From CAVPRW01 sp046727435 [NCBI: bacterium] (GTDB lineage: Bacteria; Tectomicrobia; Entotheonellia; J063), in the NCBI GenBank assembly GCA_046727435.1, contig JBKPCR010000399.1, positions 1 to 24,316 of the forward strand: DNA of 24,316 nt, written 5' to 3'. The notes under the pieces were generated by a model, which made no database searches, was not told the origin of the DNA, and was given only the letters and a program-made list of their open reading frames with translations. The translations under genes were made by a program, and so were the position numbers. This document shows positions 7,609 to 15,480 of the stretch, one piece after another; within the stretch, counting starts at the first letter, position 1, and each line of letters starts with the position of its first letter.

Positions 7609-8556
7609 ATGAAGCGTATCCTCAAGCTTTTTACCGCTTTGGTCTTGGTCATCGCTCTTGGTGCCCTGACGGCCGTCATTGTCGTACGCCTGACCGTCAC
7701 GCGCGAAGGAGTTGTCGTCCCTGATCTCATCGGCAAGGATTTGGTTGCGGCGCTGGAACTATCGAACAAGCAGGGTCTCAGCCTCAAGGTCGCTGACCGG
7801 GCCTTCAGCACCTCCACTCCCACTAACCAGATCATCTCCCAAGACCCGCGGCCAGGCAGCTGGATGAGGCCCGAAGCGATCATTCGGGTCGTCATCAGCA
7901 AAGGCGTAGGGGAGGTGGCCATACCAGCTGTTCATGGGGCCTCGTGGAGGGATGCGAAGTCCACCCTGGAACGCTACGGGCTTCGTGTTGGGGAAATCTA
8001 TCGGGTGCATTCGACCCGGGTGCCACGCGACAACGTCATCGCCCAAAGTCCCCCGGCGGCTTCAAGGGTTATGAAGGGCGGGACTATCACCTTGCTGGCC
8101 AGCGATGGGCCCTGGGCAGTGAGCTATGTCATGCCCGATCTCCGGGGTCAATCTCAGGTCACTGCTAACGAAATGGCGGCTGCCATCGGGCTCCGCATCG
8201 AGAAGGTGAGATACATGGATCGTCCAGATGCCCGAGCCGGTAGTGTTATCACGCAACAGCCAACCCCCGGGCAACGAGTCATGGCGGGCCAGGGGGTGGA
8301 ATTGGTGTTGGCCAAGCGTGAATCGACGCCAATGAGTAGTGTTGGAACGTTCACCCTCTTCCAGCACCGCGTGCCGGCAGGTACAGGGTCGCGGCGGGTA
8401 CAGATCATTGTTGCCAATGCAGATGAGCAGCGGCAGGTCTTCGATCAGGTGCGTGAGTCCGGTGGCGAGGTCCGGGTGTTAGTGAAGGTCAAAGGCCAGA
8501 CGGTGGCCAAAATCTATTATGACGGTGTTCTTGTGGAAGAAAAGCACATTGAATAA
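7609..8556 (+). CDS. Membrane-anchored protein with three PASTA domains and no kinase domain
   Basis: This 315-residue protein has a basic N-terminus and a transmembrane helix at about 5-27, followed by three periplasmic PASTA repeats at about 36-100 (VVVPDLIGKDL...), 101-168 (VAIPAVHGASW...) and 174-237 (YVMPDLRGQSQ...). Each has the family pattern of an early P-x-h-x-G and a late QxPxPG-like turn. A final beta-rich domain (about 248-315) resembles, from memory, the domain after the PASTA repeats in some Firmicutes Ser/Thr kinases. PASTA domains bind muropeptides or beta-lactams in studied proteins, so a role in envelope sensing is plausible, but no partner kinase or PBP is encoded beside it. 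It follows rsmB by about 50 bases. The ribosome binding site is weak. Confidence 0.85.
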   Translation: MKRILKLFTALVLVIALGALTAVIVVRLTVTREGVVVPDLIGKDLVAALELSNKQGLSLKVADRAFSTSTPTNQIISQDPRPGSWMRPEAIIRVVISKGVGEVAIPAVHGASWRDAKSTLERYGLRVGEIYRVHSTRVPRDNVIAQSPPAASRVMKGGTITLLASDGPWAVSYVMPDLRGQSQVTANEMAAAIGLRIEKVRYMDRPDARAGSVITQQPTPGQRVMAGQGVELVLAKRESTPMSSVGTFTLFQHRVPAGTGSRRVQIIVANADEQRQVFDQVRESGGEVRVLVKVKGQTVAKIYYDGVLVEEKHIE

Positions 8557-8822
8557 GCGCGTTTCCCTACCGGTTTCGAGTGTTGTATGCGCACCCTCCC
8601 CGCGCATTGCAGACGCGCTCGACAGCGCTCAAGATTTCTCCAGTCATTTGTCCTCGCATCGATGTTCCAGCCCTTGCGCTAGCCACCTGATGAACAGAGA
8701 GTCTCGCTGAAACGCTCTCCCAAAGCGCCGCCGCTCGCGGATGAGTGCTTGCCTAGCGAACTCAGATTGCCTGTGGGCTCTTTCGAGGGCTCCGAAGCCA
8801 TGTGAATGCTGTGCGTTGGCAC

Positions 8823-8851
8823 TTGACAGCAGCGGTTGCATTTCATACACT
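8823..8851 (+). promoter_or_regulatory. Near-consensus sigma70 promoter for the ffh-rpsP operon
   Basis: A perfect -35 TTGACA (8823-8828) and TACACT (8846-8851) are separated by the ideal 17 bases. It is the best promoter in the window. The transcript would start near 8858 and have a leader of about 90 bases. Confidence 0.75.
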
Positions 8852-8872
8852 GGTTAGCGCTCTTGGCTCGGG

Positions 8873-8892
8873 AAGTGCAACTGTTTGTACTT
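8873..8892 (+). promoter_or_regulatory. Hairpin in the ffh leader RNA
   Basis: AAGTGCAA (8873-8880) pairs with TTGTACTT (8885-8892) around a CTGT loop: eight pairs, one of them G-U. It lies within the predicted 5' leader, 15-35 bases after the expected transcription start. Function unknown. Confidence 0.45.
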
Positions 8893-8946
8893 GCCGTTCT
8901 TGTCATAAGGGATGGCGTTCTCAGTCACTCAGATGGGAGAGTTTGT

Positions 8947-10275
8947 GTGTTCACAGGGCTTTCGTCACGATTAGAAGATGTCTTTCGGCGTCTCCGCAGC
9001 CGGGGGAAGCTGACCGAAGCCAACATTCGCGATGCCCTGCGAGAGGTGAGGCTAGCTCTCCTGGAAGCGGACGTCAACTACGGAGTGGTGAAGGACTTTA
9101 TCGAGCGTGTGCGTGAAAAGGCCGTCGGCACAGCCGTTCTGCAGAGTTTAACACCAGGGCAACAAGTGGTGAAGGTCGTCCATCAGGAGCTGATGAGCCT
9201 GATGGGTGATTCACAGAGCAAGCTGACCTTGGCGTCCATACCGCCGACAATCATCATGCTCGTAGGCCTGCAGGGGTCCGGTAAAACAACGACTGCGGCG
9301 AAGCTTGCCAAACGACTGCAGCGGGAGGGACGGCGCCCTCTCCTTATCCCTGCTGACGTCTACCGTCCGGCCGCGATTACCCAATTACAAGTTTTGGGTC
9401 AGCAGATCGGGGTCCCTGTCTGGGAGACGAATCCCGCCGCTAAGCCTGTAGATATTTGTCGCGACGCGATGGCCGCCGCACGGAGCCGCGGCCACGATGT
9501 CGCTATCATCGATACGGCAGGCCGACTGCACATCGATGAGGGCATGATGGAGGAAGTACGGGAGCTGCGCCGAGAGCTTGCCCCCCATGAGACCTTGTTC
9601 GTGGCGGACAGCATGACGGGCCAAGATGCCGTCAACGTGGCTAAGACCTTCAACGAAGCCGTGGCTCTCGATGGGGTTATCCTGACGAAACTCGACGGCG
9701 ACGCCCGTGGGGGGGCAGCTCTGTCGATCTGGGCGGTTACCGGTAAGCCCATCAAATTTGTTGGTACCGGCGAGAAAATCGATGCCCTCGAGCCCTTTCA
9801 CCCTGAGCGCATCGCCTCCCGCATTCTGGGTATGGGTGATATTTTGTCGTTGATCGAGCGCGCCGAGGAGGCGATCTCCGTTGAGAAAGCCAAGGAGATC
9901 GAGAGAAAGCTGCGTGAAGAGAGCTTTACGTTGGCGGATTTCAAAGAGCAACTGCAACAGGTCCGCCAGATGGGCTCGTTTGATCAAATCCTGTCGATGC
10001 TGCCGGGAACAGGGGGCATGAAGAATCTTCAGGTCGACGAGAGAGAATTTGTACGTATTGAAGCGATGATCAATTCCATGACTCCGGCCGAACGTCAAAA
10101 TCCGTCGATGATCAACGGCAGTCGGCGTCGACGGATTGCCCAAGGAAGCGGCACACAGATTCAGGACGTCAACCGTCTCCTCAAACAGTTCGCGGAGACC
10201 CGCAAGCTTATGAAGCGCTTCATGCAGGGGGGCAAGAAGGGGAAACTCGGAGGTGGACGGTGGCCGTTAAGATAA
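8947..10275 (+). CDS. ffh: Signal recognition particle GTPase Ffh
   Basis: Binds signal sequences of nascent membrane proteins and, with SRP RNA and FtsY, delivers ribosomes to the membrane. I start it at GTG 8947 (GGGAG seven bases upstream; N-terminus [20 protein letters not shown]), giving 442 residues, the normal length. An upstream in-frame ATG at 8836 would add 37 unrelated residues and would lie inside the promoter. The N domain (1-100) contains [15 protein letters not shown]-domain motifs: GLQGSGKT (107-114), DVYRPAA (137-143), DTAGR (189-193), [10 protein letters not shown] (247-256), GTGEK (273-277). The methionine-rich M domain (about 327-430) has the RNA-binding [11 protein letters not shown]. 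The last 16 bases overlap rpsP. Confidence 0.97.
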   Translation: MFTGLSSRLEDVFRRLRSRGKLTEANIRDALREVRLALLEADVNYGVVKDFIERVREKAVGTAVLQSLTPGQQVVKVVHQELMSLMGDSQSKLTLASIPPTIIMLVGLQGSGKTTTAAKLAKRLQREGRRPLLIPADVYRPAAITQLQVLGQQIGVPVWETNPAAKPVDICRDAMAAARSRGHDVAIIDTAGRLHIDEGMMEEVRELRRELAPHETLFVADSMTGQDAVNVAKTFNEAVALDGVILTKLDGDARGGAALSIWAVTGKPIKFVGTGEKIDALEPFHPERIASRILGMGDILSLIERAEEAISVEKAKEIERKLREESFTLADFKEQLQQVRQMGSFDQILSMLPGTGGMKNLQVDEREFVRIEAMINSMTPAERQNPSMINGSRRRRIAQGSGTQIQDVNRLLKQFAETRKLMKRFMQGGKKGKLGGGRWPLR

Positions 10276-10520
10276 GACTAAAGCGTATTGGCGCCAAGAA
10301 GAAGCCTATCTATCGTATGGTTGTAGCGGACTCACGATCGCCTCGCGACGGGCGTTTCATCGAAACGGTTGGGCATTACAACCCATTGGTCGATCCCCCA
10401 CAAATCACCGTCAATGAGGAACGAGTTCAGCAATGGCTCACCTGGGGAGCGCAACCCACTGAGACGGTGAAGTCTCTCTTGGCTCGTGTCGGGGTCTGGC
10501 AGAAAGTCGCCTCTGCATAA
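10260..10520 (+). CDS. rpsP: 30S ribosomal protein S16
   Basis: An 86-residue S16 with the full N-terminal core [16 protein letters not shown] and the family stretch [20 protein letters not shown]. It binds and stabilises the 5' domain of 16S rRNA during 30S assembly. The start is GTG at 10260, with GGAGGTG five bases upstream, inside the ffh reading frame (16-base overlap). This placement suggests translation linked to ffh. It heads the rpsP-khpA-rimM-trmD-rplS string seen in many bacteria. Confidence 0.97.
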   Translation: MAVKIRLKRIGAKKKPIYRMVVADSRSPRDGRFIETVGHYNPLVDPPQITVNEERVQQWLTWGAQPTETVKSLLARVGVWQKVASA

Positions 10521-10575
10521 TCCCTCATCCCTCGATCCATCATGCCGCGCGCGGTCTACTGCGGAGGAAGCCCGT

Positions 10576-10806
10576 ATGAAGGAGCTTGTACGCGCTATCG
10601 CTCAAGCCCTCGTTGACAGGCCGGAGGAAGTCGAAGTAAGGGAGGTCGAGGGAGAAAAGACCACGGTACTGGAGCTGAAAGTGGCGGAGGCAGATCTGGG
10701 AAAAGTCATCGGGCGTCAAGGACGGACGGCTCGCGCCATGCGGACGATCGTCAATGCTGCGGCGACGAAACTCAAGAAGCGCGCCGTCTTGGAAATCTTA
10801 GAGTAA
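10576..10806 (+). CDS. khpA: KH-domain RNA-binding protein KhpA (YlqC family)
   Basis: A 76-residue single KH-domain protein. The start is ATG 10576 with GGAGGA seven bases upstream; an upstream in-frame ATG at 10486 would run through the end of rpsP. The hallmark GxxG loop appears as GRQG (46-49) in [15 protein letters not shown]. Proteins of this family bind RNA, and in Gram-positives pair with KhpB/Jag in control of cell shape and division. Its place between rpsP and rimM is conserved in many phyla. Confidence 0.93.
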   Translation: MKELVRAIAQALVDRPEEVEVREVEGEKTTVLELKVAEADLGKVIGRQGRTARAMRTIVNAAATKLKKRAVLEILE

Positions 10807-10822
10807 GATCATATGGAAAGGA

Positions 10823-11335
10823 ATGTTGACGACGAGACCGGTACCCATAGGTCGGGTGCTCCACCCCCATGGCTTGGGGGGGGAGGTGCTCGTTGAGCCT
10901 TATCTGAATGATTTGACTTGCTTCGATCGTTTGTGCGAGGTGGCGGTCCTGCTCACCGATGGGCACTTCCAAAGCTACCAAGTCATGCACATGCGTCGTA
11001 TGGGAGAGAGGCTGCTCCTCCAGCTTGAGGGTTGCGTGTCACAGGAAATGGCGCGATCACTGGCGGGATGTGATCTCTGTGTTCGGCGCGATGAACTTCC
11101 ACCTCCGCCCAATGGAGAATTCTATTGGTTTGATCTAGAGGGATTGACCGTCTATACCGAAGATGGCGCCTGCCTCGGTCGCGTGGAAGAGTTTTTCCCA
11201 ACTGGCAGTAATGAAGTGCTTATCGTGCGTCAGGGCATGCAGGAGACGCTCTTGCCCTTTATCAAGGATGTAATTCTAGCGGTGGACGCGGCGCAGGGGA
11301 TCCTGCAGGTGCGCGCGATACCAGGGTTGCTGTAA
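10823..11335 (+). CDS. rimM: Ribosome maturation factor RimM
   Basis: Helps assemble the 30S head around S19 and 16S helices 31-33. The N-terminal beta-barrel begins IGRVLHPHGLGGEVLVEP (9-26), and the PRC-barrel half carries EFYWFDLEGLTVYTEDG and LLPFIKDVI. The 170 residues are close to the usual size. The start is not certain: the AAAGGA ribosome binding site touches the ATG at 10823, so a TTG three bases later (10826) may be used. It lies two bases before trmD and 16 after khpA. Confidence 0.94.
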   Translation: MLTTRPVPIGRVLHPHGLGGEVLVEPYLNDLTCFDRLCEVAVLLTDGHFQSYQVMHMRRMGERLLLQLEGCVSQEMARSLAGCDLCVRRDELPPPPNGEFYWFDLEGLTVYTEDGACLGRVEEFFPTGSNEVLIVRQGMQETLLPFIKDVILAVDAAQGILQVRAIPGLL

Positions 11336-11337
11336 AC

Positions 11338-12102
11338 ATGCTACACCTTCATGTGTTGACGATTTTCCCTGAGATCCTGGTGTCACCATTGCAGGAGAGT
11401 ATCCTCAAGCGTGCCCAGGAGAAGCGGTTGGTGCGGATTGACTTGCACGATCTGCGGCGATATACCACTGACCTGCATCGGACGACCGATGACGATCCCT
11501 ATGGCGGCGGACCTGGCATGATTATGAAGGTTGAGCCGGTCGTGCACGGCCTGGAGACGCTACGCGCGGAAATACCGGACCTGTACACGATTTTGACCTG
11601 CCCTCAAGGGCATCTATTCACCCAGCAGCGGGCGCGGGAATTGGCGCGCAAAGATGCGTTGATGTTCGTCTGCGGACGCTATGGCGGAGTCGATGACCGC
11701 GTGCGGGCCTATGTCGATGAAGAGGTGTCGATCGGCGACTATGTGCTGACGGGAGGTGAACTCGCCGCGTTAGTCATGATGGATGCGATTATTCGCCTAG
11801 TACCCGGCGTGCTGGGCAATGAGTCTTCCACAAATGCTGAGTCCTTCATGGAAGCCCTACTGGATGCCCCCCAGTACACGCGTCCACAAGTGTTTCGGGA
11901 GCAATCGGTTCCCGAGGTATTGCTCTCCGGCAATCATCAGCAGATTCGCCGTTGGCGGCGTCGAGAAGCTCTCAAGCGGACGCTGCACCGACGTCCCGAT
12001 TTGCTCCAGCACGCAGGGCTCAATCAGGAGGATCGAGCCTTGCTCGAGGCTATTCAGCTAGCCACACCTAGTCACGGTGCCGGCCAAAAGGATGCCCTAT
12101 GA
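11338..12102 (+). CDS. trmD: tRNA (guanine-37 N1) methyltransferase
   Basis: A SPOUT (trefoil-knot) enzyme that makes m1G37 next to the anticodon and prevents +1 frameshifting. Family segments are clear: TIFPEIL near the start, [17 protein letters not shown] (51-67), and the SAM-binding knot [20 protein letters not shown] (131-150) followed by RLVPGVLGN. The length, 254 residues, is normal. One deviation: the usual CGRYEGxDxR reads [10 protein letters not shown] (112-121), with Gly for the conserved Glu. It starts two bases after rimM and overlaps rplS by ATGA. Confidence 0.96.
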   Translation: MLHLHVLTIFPEILVSPLQESILKRAQEKRLVRIDLHDLRRYTTDLHRTTDDDPYGGGPGMIMKVEPVVHGLETLRAEIPDLYTILTCPQGHLFTQQRARELARKDALMFVCGRYGGVDDRVRAYVDEEVSIGDYVLTGGELAALVMMDAIIRLVPGVLGNESSTNAESFMEALLDAPQYTRPQVFREQSVPEVLLSGNHQQIRRWRRREALKRTLHRRPDLLQHAGLNQEDRALLEAIQLATPSHGAGQKDAL

Positions 12103-12446
12103 ACATGCTGCAGCTGTTTGAAGAAGAAGCACGAAAGGCCACCATCCCAACCTTTCAGGCGGGGGATACCGTGCGCGTACACGTGCGTGTCGTCGAGGGG
12201 GAAAAAGAGCGCATTCAGGTGTTTGAAGGGGTAGTAATCGCCCGCAAAGGAGGTTCTAGTCGCGAAACATTCACGGTCCGAAAGATTTCCTACGGGTTGG
12301 GCGTCGAACGCATTTTCCCTCTCCATTCGCCGATGATTGACAAGATCGATGTCGTGCGTGCCGGCCGTGTACGGCGGGCGAAGCTCTACTATTTGCGCAG
12401 CAAGAAGGGAAGAGCAGCTCGTATTCGCGAACGGCGCCCTTCGTAA
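12099..12446 (+). CDS. rplS: 50S ribosomal protein L19
   Basis: A 115-residue L19 with family blocks [39 protein letters not shown] and [21 protein letters not shown]. The protein lies at the 30S-50S interface. Its ATG overlaps the trmD stop (ATGA), implying coupled translation, and rnhB follows 17 bases later. Confidence 0.97.
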   Translation: MNMLQLFEEEARKATIPTFQAGDTVRVHVRVVEGEKERIQVFEGVVIARKGGSSRETFTVRKISYGLGVERIFPLHSPMIDKIDVVRAGRVRRAKLYYLRSKKGRAARIRERRPS

Positions 12447-12463
12447 CTGCGAGTGTGGCGTAA

Positions 12464-13135
12464 ATGGCAGAGCGAGAGCGGCGCGGTACCAAGCAGAGCA
12501 TCAAGATGCCCCGTGTATCTCTGGTAAGCTGGCATGGTGAAAGAGATCTGTGGAATCGGGGGTATACTCACGTCGCCGGGATCGATGAGGCAGGACGGGG
12601 TGCGCTGGCGGGGCCCGTGGTGGCTGCGGCGGTAATATTCCCCCCAGGTATGACCATCGCGAACGTTGATGACTCAAAACGCCTGACTCCAGCGGAACGC
12701 GATGAGCTATTTCAATCGATCCTTCGAGTGGCCATAGGGGTCGGCGTGGGATACGTTGACGCCAGTGTGATCGACCGTGTGAATATTCGGCAAGGAACCT
12801 TATTAGCCATGCAGGCAGCTGTTCAGGACTTGGCATGTCGGCCGGATTTTCTGCTCATCGATGGGCGCGATGGCGTGCCGGTGAACCAGCCGCAGCGATT
12901 GGTTGTCCGTGGTGATCAAACAGTTGGTTCGATTGCCGCTGCGTCGATCGTCGCCAAGGTTAGCCGGGACCGCCGCATGGAATCACTCGATGATCAATTT
13001 CAGGGATACGGGTTGGCGCAACATAAAGGCTACGGCACCGTAACCCATTTGCGAGCCATTCAACAATTGGGTCCAACCATCATTCATCGTATCACCTTTC
13101 GGGGAGTGGTGCAGACGGCGAGTCGATATGACTGA
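12464..13135 (+). CDS. rnhB: Ribonuclease HII
   Basis: Cuts RNA in RNA-DNA hybrids and removes single ribonucleotides misincorporated in DNA. The four acidic active-site residues are present: Asp41-Glu42 in VAGIDEAGRGALAGPVV, Asp133 in LLIDGRD and Asp151 in RGDQTVGSIAAASIVAKVSR; DDSKRLT is also intact. At 223 residues it is slightly long because about 25 residues precede the domain. The start at ATG 12464 has only a weak ribosome binding site, and ATG 12506 is possible. The end overlaps yraN by eight bases. Confidence 0.95.
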   Translation: MAERERRGTKQSIKMPRVSLVSWHGERDLWNRGYTHVAGIDEAGRGALAGPVVAAAVIFPPGMTIANVDDSKRLTPAERDELFQSILRVAIGVGVGYVDASVIDRVNIRQGTLLAMQAAVQDLACRPDFLLIDGRDGVPVNQPQRLVVRGDQTVGSIAAASIVAKVSRDRRMESLDDQFQGYGLAQHKGYGTVTHLRAIQQLGPTIIHRITFRGVVQTASRYD

Positions 13136-13499
13136 GCTGCGACATGTACTCGGCAGAGCAGGGGAGGAAGCCGCCGTCCAGTATCTCTGCCAACTTGGCT
13201 ACCGAATTCTGGAACGAAATTACCGCTGTCGGTTTGGAGAGATTGATCTGATTGCACGTGACGGTAGAATGTTGGCCTTCGTTGAGGTGAAGACACGTCG
13301 CTCGCAGAAGTATGGCCCGGCGGCGGCTGCTGTGACACTTGAAAAGCAGCGCCACTTGATCAAAGCGTCACAAACCTATCTCATCCAAAGGAAGAAGACA
13401 GACGAATTCTGTCGCTTCGATGTCGTGACGGTTGAGATGGACGCCCAGCCGCCACACATCGAGCTTATTAAGAATGCGTTTCAATCCACTGGCGATTGA
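13128..13499 (+). CDS. yraN: YraN family protein (UPF0102), endonuclease-like fold
   Basis: This 123-residue protein has the family pattern LGRAGEEAAVQYL, then GEIDLIARDG (37-46) and FVEVKTRRS (51-59). The residues Glu38, Asp40, Glu53 and Lys55 match the E-x-D...E-x-K catalytic core of Holliday-resolvase-like nucleases. No reaction is firmly established for the family. Its eight-base overlap with rnhB is a common pairing and hints at a role in nucleic-acid repair. It appears to end the ffh operon. Confidence 0.92.
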   Translation: MTELRHVLGRAGEEAAVQYLCQLGYRILERNYRCRFGEIDLIARDGRMLAFVEVKTRRSQKYGPAAAAVTLEKQRHLIKASQTYLIQRKKTDEFCRFDVVTVEMDAQPPHIELIKNAFQSTGD

Positions 13500-13518
13500 C
13501 GTGAATCGCACGGAGGTG

Positions 13519-13547
13519 CTCTCTGGCGAGGGGTTCCTTGGAGAGAG
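13519..13547 (+). promoter_or_regulatory. Stem-loop between yraN and rplM
   Basis: CTCTCT (13519-13524) pairs with AGAGAG (13542-13547). An inner AGG/CCT helix closes a GGTT loop across an internal loop. It may mark the end of the ffh operon, but no T-run follows. Confidence 0.3.
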
Positions 13548-13576
13548 TTGGAGGCGGCGGTGGCCTGCCCTACATA
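13548..13576 (+). promoter_or_regulatory. Possible promoter for rplM-rpsI
   Basis: TTGGAG (13548-13553), a 17-base spacer and TACATA (13571-13576) lie about 85 bases before rplM. Both boxes are moderate matches. Confidence 0.35.
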
Positions 13577-13588
13577 CGTGAGACGTAT
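13574..13588 (+). promoter_or_regulatory. 6-bp hairpin in the rplM leader
   Basis: ATACGT and ACGTAT are perfect arms around GAG. The octamer GAGACGTA recurs about 25 bases downstream. It would fall at or near the transcription start of the candidate promoter. It could be a protein-binding site or a leader hairpin for L13 feedback; this is inference. Confidence 0.35.
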
Positions 13589-13660
13589 CCATGTTCAGCG
13601 TGCGAGACGTACTGCTGCACTGGGAAGACGGCCGAGTAGCACGAAGGAGCCTGCGATCAT

Positions 13661-14098
13661 ATGAAAACCTTCAGCGCGAAGAAGGAAGAGATTCAGCGTC
13701 GCTGGTATCTCATCGACGCAGACGGAAAAGTCCTTGGGCGGGTGGCGAGTCAGGTTGCCACAATTCTACGTGGCAAACACAAGCCAATCTATACCCCGCA
13801 TATGGACACCGGGGATCATATCATTGTCGTCAATGCTCGAAAAGTGCGATTGACTGGCAACAAACGCCAGGAAAAATTCTATGCTTGGCATTCCGGATAT
13901 CCTGGGGGATTTAGGTCCATCCTTGCAGACAAGCTCCTAGCGCAAAAACCGGAACGCGTCATCGAACTCGCCGTTAAGGGGATGCTGCCGAAAAACAAAT
14001 TGGGGCGAGCTATGTTCAAGAAGCTCAAGGTGTATGGCGGCCCTGATCACCCGCACCAAGCGCAGCAGCCTCAGCCACTCGACCAGGCGCAGGGCTGA
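13661..14098 (+). CDS. rplM: 50S ribosomal protein L13
   Basis: The 145-residue protein carries L13 blocks [37 protein letters not shown] and [20 protein letters not shown], ending [12 protein letters not shown]. It is an early-assembling 50S protein. The AAGGAG ribosome binding site is about 11 bases from the ATG, slightly far. rpsI follows after 56 bases, the conserved rplM-rpsI pair. Confidence 0.97.
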   Translation: MKTFSAKKEEIQRRWYLIDADGKVLGRVASQVATILRGKHKPIYTPHMDTGDHIIVVNARKVRLTGNKRQEKFYAWHSGYPGGFRSILADKLLAQKPERVIELAVKGMLPKNKLGRAMFKKLKVYGGPDHPHQAQQPQPLDQAQG

Positions 14099-14154
14099 GG
14101 GGTGGCCTGCATCTCTCGCGATCGCTAGCATGGGTTGGGAGAAGAGGAGGAAGC

Positions 14155-14559
14155 ATGGCTGTCGAAGACAATGTGCAGCGATGGTATGCGACGGGCAAAC
14201 GGAAGACAGCGGTAGCCCGCGTTTGGCTCAAGGCTGGAACAGGCAATATTGCAGTCAATCGACGGGCGTTCGAAGCCTATTTCCCACGGGAAACCTCTCG
14301 ATTAGTGGTCATGCAACCATTTGATGTGACCGAACAGGTGGGACGTTTTGACGTCTTCGCTACACTGGCCGGAGGAGGGATCTCCGCTCAAGCGGAAGCC
14401 TTACGTCACGGCATTTCGAAAGCGCTGTTGGAGTACAACGCGGGACTGCGCGATCGCTTGAAGCGCGCCGGGTTTCTCACGCGCGACGCACGTGCCAAAG
14501 AACGGAAGAAGTACGGACAGCCCGGCGCGCGCAAGCGCTTCCAATTCTCCAAGCGGTAG
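14155..14559 (+). CDS. rpsI: 30S ribosomal protein S9
   Basis: A 134-residue S9 with [20 protein letters not shown] near the start and the diagnostic C-terminus [11 protein letters not shown], whose last residues reach the P-site tRNA. GAGGAG sits just before the ATG. It forms a unit with rplM. Normally rpsB and tsf come next in many genomes; here a 231-base gap leads straight to tsf. Confidence 0.97.
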   Translation: MAVEDNVQRWYATGKRKTAVARVWLKAGTGNIAVNRRAFEAYFPRETSRLVVMQPFDVTEQVGRFDVFATLAGGGISAQAEALRHGISKALLEYNAGLRDRLKRAGFLTRDARAKERKKYGQPGARKRFQFSKR

Positions 14560-14567
14560 GCATAGTG

Positions 14568-14598
14568 ATCTCCCTGAGCTCGGGGTTAGGCCGGAGAT
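14568..14598 (+). terminator. Stem-loop after rpsI, possible transcript end
   Basis: ATCTCC (14568-14573) pairs with GGAGAT (14593-14598), and inner CTGA pairs with TTAG (14586-14589), leaving an 8-base loop and a GCC bulge. It begins eight bases after the rpsI stop. There is no T-run, so a rho-independent terminator is not established. Confidence 0.35.
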
Positions 14599-14692
14599 GA
14601 GTCGCTGAGAGTCAAGTCCGTGGCATCCTAGCGCGAATTGGTGTCTTCCCTTATGATGGGGATAGGTCTCTCAAACTCTACCGGTTAAGATG

Positions 14693-14710
14693 TTCTGATC
14701 GATATCAGAA
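14693..14710 (+). promoter_or_regulatory. 7-bp hairpin in the tsf upstream region
   Basis: TTCTGAT and ATCAGAA are perfect arms around CGAT, about 80 bases upstream of tsf. A -10-like TATGAT occurs at 14652-14657 but without a matching -35. The rest of the 231-base gap (14560-14790) holds no ORF I can support, and no trace of rpsB in any frame. Confidence 0.4.
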
Positions 14711-14790
14711 GGCTGATCGCGTAACTCCTCCGGGATGAGTGAGGGTAAATTCGCAATGATTGGCAAGCGTGAATAGGAGGGGGTGAAGAT

Positions 14791-15387
14791 ATGGCTGTGA
14801 CGGCGGACATGGTGAAAGAATTGCGGGAGAAGACGGGCGCCGGTATGATGGACTGCAAGAATGCTCTCTCTGAAACCGGTGGAGACCTCGAAAAGGCGAT
14901 CGACTATTTGCGCCAGAAGGGCCTGTCCGACGCCGCCAAACGTACGGGGCGCACAGCCTCAGAGGGAGTCATCGGGTCATATATTCATCCCGGTGGGAAG
15001 ATTGGCGTGCTGGTGGAAGTCAATTGTGAAAGTGACTTCGTCGCTCGGACCGAAGAGTTTCAGGCACTGGTGAAAGATTTGTCTATGCATGTGGCGGCCT
15101 CAAATCCGCTCTACCTGCGCCGTGAAGATGTTCCCGAGGACGTGATTGCGCGCGAGAAGAACATCTACGAGGTGCAGGCACGAGAGAGCGGCAAGCCCGA
15201 GCGGATCGTCGAGCGCATCGTGCAGGGGAAACTGGAGAAGTTCTTTGAAGAAATGTGCTTGTTAGAGCAGCCATTCGTCAAAGTTCCCGATATGAGCGTT
15301 AGTCAGCTGGTGTCAGGCGTGGTTGCTAAGCTCGGAGAGAACATTGTGGTGCGCCGATTCCAACGCTATCAACTCGGTGGCCAATAA
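14791..15387 (+). CDS. tsf: Elongation factor Ts
   Basis: The nucleotide-exchange factor for EF-Tu. The N-terminal UBA-like module ([19 protein letters not shown], 9-27) and the core [12 protein letters not shown], with the Asp-Phe that displaces Mg2+ in EF-Tu, are intact. At 198 residues it is the short form, with one core subdomain, found in several phyla, not the 283-residue E. coli type. AGGAGGGGGTG before the ATG is a strong ribosome binding site. The usual upstream neighbour rpsB is missing. pyrH and frr follow in the standard order. Confidence 0.96.
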   Translation: MAVTADMVKELREKTGAGMMDCKNALSETGGDLEKAIDYLRQKGLSDAAKRTGRTASEGVIGSYIHPGGKIGVLVEVNCESDFVARTEEFQALVKDLSMHVAASNPLYLRREDVPEDVIAREKNIYEVQARESGKPERIVERIVQGKLEKFFEEMCLLEQPFVKVPDMSVSQLVSGVVAKLGENIVVRRFQRYQLGGQ

Positions 15388-15480
15388 GTCATTGCCATCC
15401 GAATCAGGCGTGGAGAGCGCTTATTGGGGCGCTTCACGTGCTCTGGGTGATGTTGGCGATTACTAAGGATGTGACCCGCC

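Larger units (their letters stand above)
8557..8946. other. 390-base gene-free region upstream of ffh
   Basis: No ORF here has both coding character and a ribosome binding site. The stretch holds a 6-bp GC-rich hairpin with a 9-base loop (ATGCGC 8587-8592, GCGCAT 8602-8607), a strong promoter (8823-8851) and a leader hairpin (8873-8892). I found no SRP RNA core (GGAAGG/AGCAG motif) and no tRNA. The 220 bases between the first hairpin and the promoter are unexplained. Confidence 0.5.

Noticed and set aside
7571-7612. 13-codon ORF ending in ATGA overlap with the PASTA gene start.
   Set aside because: No ribosome binding site and no recognisable peptide; the overlap could easily be chance.
8644-8906. 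Minus-strand ORFs in the ffh leader region, one with a CxxCxxCC-like cluster (CMKCNRCC).
   Set aside because: They lack ribosome binding sites and overlap the strong ffh promoter. The cysteine cluster resembles YkgJ-type proteins only by a few residues, and no continuation follows.
8836-8946. Longer ffh start at ATG 8836.
   Set aside because: The added 37 residues are not Ffh-like and the ATG lies inside the promoter; GTG 8947 has a proper ribosome binding site and restores the family N-terminus.
9385-10143. 252-codon minus-strand ORF.
   Set aside because: Lies entirely inside ffh, which has full family motifs; it is an antisense shadow of a GC-rich gene. The 209-codon minus ORF at 5592-6221 inside fmt is rejected for the same reason.
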